Source: Myxococcota bacterium (GTDB taxonomy: Bacteria; Myxococcota_A; UBA9160; UBA4427). From it: DNA of 47,809 nucleotides. Below the pieces are notes generated by a model, which had not been told where the DNA came from, ran no database searches, and worked only from the letters and a program-made list of their open reading frames with translations. Positions 25,034 through 31,516 of the stretch are shown here, in pieces (the stretch's first letter is position 1; each line of letters starts with the position of its first letter). The translations under genes and the position numbers were made by a program. Where the stretch lies: contig JASMLK010000074.1 of the NCBI GenBank assembly GCA_030748735.1, positions 1-47,809 of the forward strand, read 5' to 3'.

Positions 25034-26056
25034 CTACGACAGCACCAGCTCCGCCATCGTGCGAATCGTACTTTCGTCCTGATTTGCGATCAAAAGCGTC
25101 GTGACCCGGCTCTCGCGCCAGGCGTCGAGGCGGTCGCGGATGCGATCGATCGGGCCGCAAAGCGAGATCTCGTCTGCGAATTCGTCGGGCACCTTCTCGG
25201 CCGCAGCGGCCTTGTTGCCCGCGAGATAGAGATCCTGGATCTCCTCTGCCTCCTTGGCGAAGCCCATTCGACTCATCAGCGCGTTGTGGAAGTTCTGCTC
25301 CTTCGCGCCCATGCCCCCGACGTAGAGTGCAAGGAAGGCCTTGACCGGGGCCAGGGCGGCTTCGAGGTCGTCGTTGATGTTGCACGGGATCAGCTGTGCG
25401 ATTTCGAAGTCGGGCTTCGCGTTTACGAGAGAGTCCGCGTAGACCTCCTCTCGGTAGGGCGAGTAGAAGAGCGGCAGCCAGCCGTCGGCGATCTCGGCCG
25501 AAAGCGCGATGTTCTTCGGGCCTTCGGCGCCCATGTAGATGGGGATGTCGGCCCGAAGCGGGTAGGTGATCGCCTTGAGTGGCTTTCCCAGCCCCGTCGT
25601 GTGGTCGCCGCCCAACGGCAACGGGTAGTGAGGGCCGTCGTTGGTCACGGGCCCTTCTCGCCGCAACACCTGGCGGATCACGTCGACGTATTCGCGGGTG
25701 CGGGCGAGGGGCTTGGGGAACGGCTGTCCGTACCAACCTTCGACGACCTGCGGTCCCGAAACGCCGAGGCCGAGAACGAAGCGGCCGTTCGACAGATGGT
25801 CGAGGGTCAATGCAGCCATCGCCGTGGCGGTCGGTGTTCGTGCCGACAGCTGCACGACGGACGTGCCGAGCTTGATCTTGTTCGTATGGCTCGCCACGTA
25901 GGCGAGCGGCGTCAATGCGTCCGAGCCGTACGATTCGGCGGTCCACGCCGAGTCGTACCCGAGCTTCTCCGCTTCGACGACCGAAGAGATCAGGTTCGTT
26001 GGCGGCGTCGGTCCCCAGTAGCCGAGGGCCAGTCCAAGCTTCAGTTCATTACTCAT
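25034..26056 (-). CDS. LLM-class (F420-dependent-type) oxidoreductase
   Basis: This 340-residue luciferase-like TIM barrel is of the mycobacterial/actinobacterial F420 type. It begins with LKLGLALGYWGPTPPTNLISSVVEAEKLGYDSAW, has ALTLDHLSNGRFVLGLGVSGPQVVEGWYG (about 80-108) and ends in a typical FADEISLCGPIDRIRDRL segment. Such enzymes use reduced F420 (or FMN) to reduce or oxidise ketones, aldehydes or imines. F420 use is suggested by the subfamily pattern; no cofactor genes are in the window. It lies between the system 1 molybdoenzyme operon and a TPP-enzyme remnant. A hydroxysteroid or side-chain oxidation role is possible but not shown. Confidence 0.87.
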   Translation of the reverse strand: MSNELKLGLALGYWGPTPPTNLISSVVEAEKLGYDSAWTAESYGSDALTPLAYVASHTNKIKLGTSVVQLSARTPTATAMAALTLDHLSNGRFVLGLGVSGPQVVEGWYGQPFPKPLARTREYVDVIRQVLRREGPVTNDGPHYPLPLGGDHTTGLGKPLKAITYPLRADIPIYMGAEGPKNIALSAEIADGWLPLFYSPYREEVYADSLVNAKPDFEIAQLIPCNINDDLEAALAPVKAFLALYVGGMGAKEQNFHNALMSRMGFAKEAEEIQDLYLAGNKAAAAEKVPDEFADEISLCGPIDRIRDRLDAWRESRVTTLLIANQDESTIRTMAELVLS

Positions 26057-26205
26057 GTGAACAACCTACCCCTCTTCAAGAAGAACAATCGTCGAATCGC
26101 CTTCGAAACCAGCAGGAAGATTGGCCCATCGCGACTGCGCCACAAGGCTTGTGACCGGTATTCGTGCAGCCCGGTTTCGTGTGGTGAATCCGGAGCGTCC
26201 TCGAG

Positions 26206-26403
26206 ATGAACTACACGATCGATGCCGGCTACGAAAAGATGATCGAGGGCTTCGGCGGTAAGGGCTACGCGGTGCGCACACCGGACGAGCTTGTGGCTTC
26301 ACTGAAGCAGGCACTCGACGATTCGATGCCGTCGATCATCAACGTCCACATCGATCCGCACGCACGAGCGAAGCCGCAGAAGCATCATTGGCTGACGATG
26401 TAG
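26206..26403 (+). pseudogene. C-terminal remnant of a thiamine-diphosphate enzyme (acetolactate synthase/oxalyl-CoA decarboxylase-like)
   Basis: The 65-residue frame starts at ATG 26206, with an in-frame stop about 18 bp upstream. It contains YEKMIEGFGGKGYAVRTPDELVASLKQALDD and PSIINVHIDPHARAKPQ, which are the last 60 residues of large TPP-dependent decarboxylases (normal length about 550). The catalytic domains are absent. It is probably the tail left by a deletion of the gene, between the LLM gene and the acyl-CoA dehydrogenase operon. Confidence 0.65.
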
Positions 26404-26446
26404 CCTCGCGCGCGTCTTCATGGAGCGGAGCGAGCGCAACCCGCTC

Positions 26447-27691
26447 CTACCCCGACCCCACCCCCGTCTTCACGTCGCGGAAGGCGATGGTCTTGTCCAC
26501 CTCGGGTTCCTTGGGCAGGCCCAGTACGCGTTCGCCGATGATGTTGCGCTGGATCTGGTCGGTGCCTCCGCCGATCGACGTGAAATACGCATTCAGACTC
26601 AAGAAGTTGGCGTCTACCGCCTGCGGGTAGTCCTCGCCCTCGAGCATGCTCTCGGCGCCGAGGATCTCGGTTCGTAGCCTGGCTTCCTCGTGCAGGATGC
26701 GAGACATCGCGAGTTTGCCGAGGCTCATGATCGAAGACGACGTGCCCTGTGCGAGGTCGGCCTTGGCGCGTGCCGTGTTGAGCGCGTTCAATCGGCGGTA
26801 GGAGATCGTCTGTGCGACCTGTTGGCGAAGGTGGGGCTCGTCCAGACGCCCGGCCTCGCGAGCAAGGGCGATGAGCGGTTGCGCCTCCGTGACTGCACCC
26901 AGGCCCAGGCCCGTACCGCCGCGTGACCCCCGCGCGGTCTCGCCCATCACCGATCGCTCGTACGCGAGGGCGGTGTTCAAGACTCGCCAACCGGAACCGG
27001 GCTTCCCGAGCAGGTTCTCGGCGGGGACGACGGCGTTGGAGAGGAAGACCTCGTTGAAGTGACTCTCGTCGGTGATCTGTCGCAGCGGTCGCACTTCGAC
27101 GCCCGGCTGTTTCATGGGGCAGAAGAAGAAGCTGATGCCATCGTGCTTGGGTACATCCCAGTCAGTACGTGCGATCAACATGCCGTAGTCCGCAGTCGTC
27201 GCACCCGACGTCCATACCTTCTGACCGTTGACGATGTACTCGTCACCCTGCAGGTCGGCTCGCGTGCGGATGCCGGCGAGGTCGGAGCCGGCTCCGGGTT
27301 CGCTGTAGAGCAGGCACATGTTGACTTCGCTCTTGAGCAGCGGACCGACCAGCTTCTCTTTCAACCCCGGCTGCCCTTGTGCGAGCAAGGTGTTGGCCCA
27401 GAGGTTGACGCGATCCTGTCCGGTCCCCGGCGCCTTCACTTTGGCGAACTCGCGCTCGACGATCTTGGCCTGATCATTCGAGAGGCCGCGGCCGAACCAC
27501 TCTTCTGGCCAGCGCGGTGCGGACCAGCGCGCGTCGAAAACCTTGCCGAGCCAACTCCTGAGCGCCGGCGAGGCGGTGTAGTGGGTGGGCGCTTCGCTCT
27601 CGAGTTCGTCCGCGATCTCGCGCGCCCAGTTCTCGGACAACCACTGTCGAACTTCCTCGCGCAACGTTTCGTCGTTCACTGAAGTCGTCAT
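26447..27691 (-). CDS. Acyl-CoA dehydrogenase, larger partner of an adjacent pair
   Basis: This 414-residue flavoprotein has the acyl-CoA dehydrogenase middle domain (NMCLLYSEPGAGSDLAGIRTRA, then NGQKVWTSGATTADYGMLIAR) and C-terminal helices ending in YFTSIGGGTDQIQRNIIGERVLGLPKEP, where the GGGTDQIQRN motif binds the FAD of the partner subunit. The start is ATG 27691; the frame stays open far upstream through the next gene but without family similarity. It follows the other dehydrogenase gene by only 5 bp. This close pairing of a large and a smaller member is typical of the heterotetrameric alpha2beta2 enzymes of steroid side-chain degradation (the ChsE/FadE types in Mycobacterium). Confidence 0.92.
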   Translation of the reverse strand: MTTSVNDETLREEVRQWLSENWAREIADELESEAPTHYTASPALRSWLGKVFDARWSAPRWPEEWFGRGLSNDQAKIVEREFAKVKAPGTGQDRVNLWANTLLAQGQPGLKEKLVGPLLKSEVNMCLLYSEPGAGSDLAGIRTRADLQGDEYIVNGQKVWTSGATTADYGMLIARTDWDVPKHDGISFFFCPMKQPGVEVRPLRQITDESHFNEVFLSNAVVPAENLLGKPGSGWRVLNTALAYERSVMGETARGSRGGTGLGLGAVTEAQPLIALAREAGRLDEPHLRQQVAQTISYRRLNALNTARAKADLAQGTSSSIMSLGKLAMSRILHEEARLRTEILGAESMLEGEDYPQAVDANFLSLNAYFTSIGGGTDQIQRNIIGERVLGLPKEPEVDKTIAFRDVKTGVGSG

Positions 27692-27696
27692 GTCGC

Positions 27697-28809
27697 TCAG
27701 CCTCCCATTGCCGTGAGGTAGTTCTCGCGGTGGTGATTCGAGCCGCCGAATAGTTGCGCGCTCGAGCGTGCGGCCCTCAAGTAGAGATGGGCCGGGTGTT
27801 CCCACGTGAACGCGATGCCGCCGTGCATCTGGATGCTGTCCGCCGTGGTCTTGACGTATGCGTCTGCACACGCGAAGGCCGCAAGGCTGATCGCCTCGTC
27901 GGCCTTTTCGGAACTCTCGGCGAGGCAGCTCGCTGCGTACCGCGCAGCCGAGATCGCAGACTCGGTTTCGAGCAGGAGATCCGCGGCCATGTGCTTGATG
28001 GCCTGAAAACTCCCGATGTTCCGGCCGAACTGAACGCGCGCCTTGGCGTATTCGACGGTGAAGTCGAGCACCTTCTGCGTTCCACCAACCTGCTGCCCCG
28101 CAAGCGCCACCAGGGCGAGGTCGAGTGTTCGCTTCACGGCCTGCCAAACGGGTTGCCGGGCTTCGACTTGCACTGCACGCGCGTCGTCGAAGTCGACGCT
28201 GGCGAGACGCAGGGTGCGATCGAACGTGGGGAGGGGGGCGACGGTGACCGACGGCGCCGACGGATCCACTTCGAAAGCCGCGAACCCATCGTCGGTCTTC
28301 GCAACGACGACGAGCACTTCTGCGTTTTGACCGTGCAGGACGTAGCTCCCGCGACCCTGCAGCACCCACGAGTCGCCGTCCTGCTTTGCAGAAACAGCGA
28401 CTCCTTGTTGCGTCCAGCACCCGGAGTCGCCGGTCAGTACGACACTGGCGATGCAGTCACCCGTTGCGATGCGAGGAAGCAGCCTTTCGTTCAGCGCCTC
28501 GTCGCCGAGTTGGTTCAGCAACTCGGCCGCGAGGACCCCGCTGGCCAACAAGGGTGAACACAGAAGTGCTGCCCCCGCCTCTTCCATGACGGCTTCGAGT
28601 TCCAGCGGACCGAAGCCGGAACCACCATGCTCTTCGTCCACCATGAGTCCGACCACGCCCATCTCACCCAGCGTCTTCCAGACCGCCGCGTCGTAGCCGG
28701 TGTCGGTTTCCATCACGGTTCGCACCGCGGCCTCGGTACTGGCGTCCGACATCAGTCGGCGAACCGAATCCTTCAGTGCGTCTCGCTCTTCGGAGCCAAG
28801 TGTGTTCAT
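27697..28809 (-). CDS. Acyl-CoA dehydrogenase, smaller partner of the pair
   Basis: This 370-residue protein has the acyl-CoA dehydrogenase fold: an N-terminal helical domain (MGVVGLMVDEEHGGSGFGPLELEAVMEEAG), a short middle domain and a C-terminal part with YAKARVQFGRNIGSFQAIKHMAADLLLETE and ADSIQMHGGIAFTWEHPAHLYLRAARS. The AKARVQFGR and QMHGGIAFTWE segments are standard. The reduced middle domain and tandem pairing suggest one half of a heteromeric enzyme in which only one subunit carries a full active site. It is divergent from a TetR gene (28888) and starts the two-gene operon. A palindrome in the 78-bp divergent gap is a likely operator. Confidence 0.92.
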   Translation of the reverse strand: MNTLGSEERDALKDSVRRLMSDASTEAAVRTVMETDTGYDAAVWKTLGEMGVVGLMVDEEHGGSGFGPLELEAVMEEAGAALLCSPLLASGVLAAELLNQLGDEALNERLLPRIATGDCIASVVLTGDSGCWTQQGVAVSAKQDGDSWVLQGRGSYVLHGQNAEVLVVVAKTDDGFAAFEVDPSAPSVTVAPLPTFDRTLRLASVDFDDARAVQVEARQPVWQAVKRTLDLALVALAGQQVGGTQKVLDFTVEYAKARVQFGRNIGSFQAIKHMAADLLLETESAISAARYAASCLAESSEKADEAISLAAFACADAYVKTTADSIQMHGGIAFTWEHPAHLYLRAARSSAQLFGGSNHHRENYLTAMGG

Positions 28810-28835
28810 TGCGTTCTTCCTGTGGCATGATTAAC

Positions 28836-28850
28836 GGACGGGAGCCGTCC
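28836..28850. promoter_or_regulatory. Palindromic candidate TetR operator
   Basis: GGACGG-GAG-CCGTCC is a perfect 6-bp inverted repeat with a 3-bp centre. It lies in the 78-bp divergent gap between the acyl-CoA dehydrogenase operon and the TetR gene at 28888. Position and symmetry suit a TetR dimer; binding is inferred. Confidence 0.45.
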
Positions 28851-28887
28851 CAATTTAGAGCAATCGAGGGAGAGGGACAACCACGAG

Positions 28888-29511
28888 ATGAGCACTTCGC
28901 TGCCGAGTCGGCCCACGCGTGGGCGCCCGCGAGACCCGGGTCTCGAAGACCGCGTCTACGACGCCGCCATGTCGCTCTACGCGCAAGGAGGCTGGGCTGC
29001 GCTCGCCTTCGAGGCGATCGCGCGCGAATCGGGTGTTGGCAAGTCGTCGCTCTACCGGCGCTGGAGCAGCCGGGACGAACTCTTGAGGGCCGCATTGGAA
29101 GCGCGCTGGCTCCCCGTCGACACGATCGATACCGGGACCCTTCGTGGCGATCTCCGGGAACTGGCCGAGATGATCTTCAACAACCGCACGGGCAAGCTCG
29201 CGAATCTCGAATACTGGTTTCTGATCGACGCCGCACACTATCCGGAAGTGCGAAAGGTCACGACACCGTACATGCAAGAGACGGTGCTCGAGGCCCGTTC
29301 AATCGCTCGCCGTGCCATCCGGCGGGGCGAGTCGCCCCGATCGCTCGATGCTGGACTGTTGATGGACCTCCTGGTCGGCGCGGTGAACAACCACGTGATG
29401 ACGACACCGCGTCGCCTCAGAGCAGAGATGATCCGCAAGGCACCGGTGTTTCTCGACCGTCTGGTCGAGGTAGTTCTTCGCGGGGTGGGCGCGGGCAACT
29501 CGACGGGTTGA
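28888..29511 (+). CDS. TetR-family transcriptional regulator
   Basis: This 207-residue TetR regulator has the basic arm RPTRGRPRDPGLEDR and the helix-turn-helix AIARESGVGKSSLYRRWSSRDELLRAAL (about 44-71), followed by a TetR_C-type effector domain. It is divergent from the paired acyl-CoA dehydrogenase operon and separated from it by 78 bp, so control of that operon, probably by an acyl-CoA or steroid-CoA ligand, is the simplest reading. The ATG follows a clear GAGGGAGAGGGA ribosome site. Confidence 0.9.
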   Translation: MSTSLPSRPTRGRPRDPGLEDRVYDAAMSLYAQGGWAALAFEAIARESGVGKSSLYRRWSSRDELLRAALEARWLPVDTIDTGTLRGDLRELAEMIFNNRTGKLANLEYWFLIDAAHYPEVRKVTTPYMQETVLEARSIARRAIRRGESPRSLDAGLLMDLLVGAVNNHVMTTPRRLRAEMIRKAPVFLDRLVEVVLRGVGAGNSTG

Positions 29512-29658
29512 TCAGGGGCCGCGGTGCATTCCTCATCTCCGTCACCACACGCGTTTCGAGTTTCAGACCGTCGTGAATCGGCCTGCTCTCTCGAGAACGA
29601 AGACGGCATTTCCAGTGTCCAACCAGGATGAGAAGCGCCCGGGAGGGAAAGTCGATGA

Positions 29659-29911
29659 ACAACCGCTACCTACGACGCGAACGCTGACGGGGTGGTGTCG
29701 GAAGGAGAGTTCCTGCAGGTGAAGGGCAAGCGGATGTCAGCCCGGGCTGCAGAGGGGAAACCGATGCGCGGCGTGGCGAGTGCCCCCAGGTTTTCCGACT
29801 TCGACACGAATCGCGACGGAACGTTGACTCCCGATGAACTGGCCGCGGGACAGAAGAAGCGAATGGAAGAGCGCCGTCGTTCACGGATGAAACCCGCCCG
29901 AGGTGCTGGCC
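29659..29911 (+). pseudogene. EF-hand protein remnant
   Basis: One open frame encodes two EF-hand calcium-binding loops. The first is DANADGVVSEGEF near 29674; the second is DTNRDGTLTPDEL near 29803. A charged tail (KKRMEERRRSRMKPARG) follows. An in-frame stop lies just upstream at 29656, and no start codon, ribosome site or signal peptide precedes the first loop. The frame runs into the convergent NYN gene with no stop of its own until 30015. It looks like the 3' part of a small secreted EF-hand protein gene. The 29512-29658 stretch before it contains nothing else I can assign. Confidence 0.5.
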
Positions 29912-30712
29912 TCAGGCCTCCGGGCCCAGGTCGAGAATGCTGTAGCCCCCGCCCTTTTTGTCTTTCTCGACGACGAGCAGCCCTTCCTCTGCAGCGAACT
30001 CGAGCATTCGATTGAAGCTTCGGAAGCCACAGTTGCTTTCCGAGAAGGTCGGCTGCTTGCGAACGATGGCCTGCTTGATCATCGAACCCCACAGCGTTCC
30101 GGTCGTGTCGTGCAGCATTCGTTCGGCCGTGTCGATGATCAGGTCGAGTCCCTCATCTCGGCGGTCTGCGAGAGTCGTGTCCGATGCCTTCGCCTGGGGC
30201 GCCTGCTTCGCCCGAGGCTTCTTGGGGCGAGCGGGCTTGGTTTCTCGAACCAGGTCGTCGTAGTAGACGAACTCGTCGCAGATGGATACGAGCAGATCGC
30301 TCGTCGAATTCTTCACCCCCACGCCGAGAACGATCTTGTCGTTCTCGCGCAGCTTGCTCACGAGAGGCGAAAAGTCGCTGTCACCGGTCAGCAGTGCGAA
30401 GACGCCCACGTGTGACTTGGTGTGACACAGGTCGAGGGCATCCACGACCATTCGGATGTCGGCCGAGTTCTTGCCCGAAAGCGAGACATGCGGGATCTCG
30501 ATCAGCTCGAACGAGGCTTCGTGAAGCGGCTTGCGGTCCTTCTTGTACCGCTCCCAATCGGAGTACGCCTTCCGGACGACGACGTTTCCCTTGTCGAGCA
30601 ACCGGGCCAGGACGAGATTGATGTCGAACTTGATTCGAGCATCCTTCGCACCGAGGGCGATGTTCTCGTAGTCCGCAAAAACGGCGATGTTTGGCGTGTC
30701 GTCTGATCGCAT
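29912..30712 (-). CDS. NYN-domain (PIN-like RNase) protein with C-terminal OST-HTH/LOTUS domain
   Basis: This 266-residue protein has an N-terminal NYN/LabA-type nuclease domain: VFADYENIAL (D14), NSADIRMVVDALDLC and LLTGDSDFSPLVSKLRE supply the acidic metal-binding residues. A Lys/Ala-rich linker follows (about 160-180), then a LOTUS-type winged helix (GTLWGSMIKQAIVRKQPTF ... GGYSILDL). Such proteins bind and probably cut RNA and are broadly distributed in bacteria, often with unknown targets. It stands alone between an EF-hand remnant and the chaperone gene of system 2. A hairpin precedes the start codon immediately (30719-30750). Confidence 0.88.
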   Translation of the reverse strand: MRSDDTPNIAVFADYENIALGAKDARIKFDINLVLARLLDKGNVVVRKAYSDWERYKKDRKPLHEASFELIEIPHVSLSGKNSADIRMVVDALDLCHTKSHVGVFALLTGDSDFSPLVSKLRENDKIVLGVGVKNSTSDLLVSICDEFVYYDDLVRETKPARPKKPRAKQAPQAKASDTTLADRRDEGLDLIIDTAERMLHDTTGTLWGSMIKQAIVRKQPTFSESNCGFRSFNRMLEFAAEEGLLVVEKDKKGGGYSILDLGPEA

Positions 30713-30718
30713 GGTTGG

Positions 30719-30750
30719 GCCAACAACTAGCCCCTTTTTCGGGTGTTGGC
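30719..30750 (-). promoter_or_regulatory. Hairpin directly upstream of the NYN-LOTUS start
   Basis: On the minus strand GCCAACA (30750-30744) pairs with TGTTGGC (30725-30719), and inside it CCC pairs with GGG around a GAAAAAG loop, leaving a small CTAGT bulge. The lower stem ends 6 nt before the ATG, where the ribosome binding site should be. It could reduce translation or act as a site for the RNA-binding product itself. This is inference. Confidence 0.45.
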
Positions 30751-30805
30751 ACGAAATACCGCTTGCCGGGGGAAGATCCGGGCAACTCGCAGCCCCTGCC
30801 CCGCT

Positions 30806-31480
30806 TCATGACGGATCGGCATCCAGTCTCGTCGACAAGGTCTCTCGTTCGTGCTGCACGAAGAGGTCGAGCAGCCTGAACAACTCGACGTAGTGCGGGG
30901 ACGCCTCGTGCTCGCGCAACAGGGCAGTGATCTTGGGGATCCAGCGCCCCAGCTGTCTCTCGATGAAGTCTCGCTGGCCGCGCAGGTAGTGGCGTGAATC
31001 CTCTCCCTGGTGTTCGAGCCGGGCCTGCTGAAACGTGAGGAAGTGCAGGAACTCCAGCTCGCTGATCACATGGTCGGGCAGCTCGTGCGCGGTCGGGTCT
31101 CGCTCGAGACCGAAGTGGAGGTAGAAGCGAAGAACTTCTTCCATGGTCTGGGTGCGATTCCCCAGGTGGTGGCCGCCGAAGAGGGATACCGGAGAGCCAC
31201 CCGGTCCCACGTCGAACAGGCGCGTGTATTCCACCGCCAGGGCGTCGTCGTCTGTGCCGGCATCGGTCAATGCGGCTCGATCGAATTCCGAGATCAGAGT
31301 TGCGTCGACGGATCGCAGGGACGTCGCGATGGCATCCGCCAACTCTCCCTGCCTGATGGCGTCGACCCAATCAGCGTTCGGGTACTGGAGTGCGAGCGCA
31401 AAGACCTGATAGAGCTTGCTGCGGCCGGATGCCAGGTCGGCCGGATGCTCGATCGTGTGTTCTCGAGCGAACGGGCTCAT
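30806..31480 (-). CDS. NarJ/TorD-type molybdoenzyme maturation chaperone (delta), system 2
   Basis: This 224-residue all-helical protein belongs to the TorD/DmsD/NarJ chaperone family that binds the Tat signal peptide of the catalytic subunit and helps insert the molybdenum cofactor before export. Family features are SKLYQVFALALQYP near residue 21, AVEYTRLFDVGPGGSPVSLFGG (the conserved E-Y-x-R-L-F...P segment) and MEEVLRFYLHFGLERDP. It lies 36 bp downstream of the alpha gene, at the end of the gamma-beta-alpha-delta operon. System 1 has no such gene and might use this one. It is cytoplasmic and not part of the final enzyme. Confidence 0.88.
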   Translation of the reverse strand: MSPFAREHTIEHPADLASGRSKLYQVFALALQYPNADWVDAIRQGELADAIATSLRSVDATLISEFDRAALTDAGTDDDALAVEYTRLFDVGPGGSPVSLFGGHHLGNRTQTMEEVLRFYLHFGLERDPTAHELPDHVISELEFLHFLTFQQARLEHQGEDSRHYLRGQRDFIERQLGRWIPKITALLREHEASPHYVELFRLLDLFVQHERETLSTRLDADPS

Positions 31481-31516
31481 TGCCGATTCCTTCGTGTGCC
31501 TTGCCGGGAAGCCCGC

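Noticed and set aside
26447-28420. A 657-residue minus-strand frame spanning both acyl-CoA dehydrogenase genes
   Set aside because: Only its last 414 residues have family similarity; the upstream part is the out-of-frame reading of the neighbouring dehydrogenase gene.
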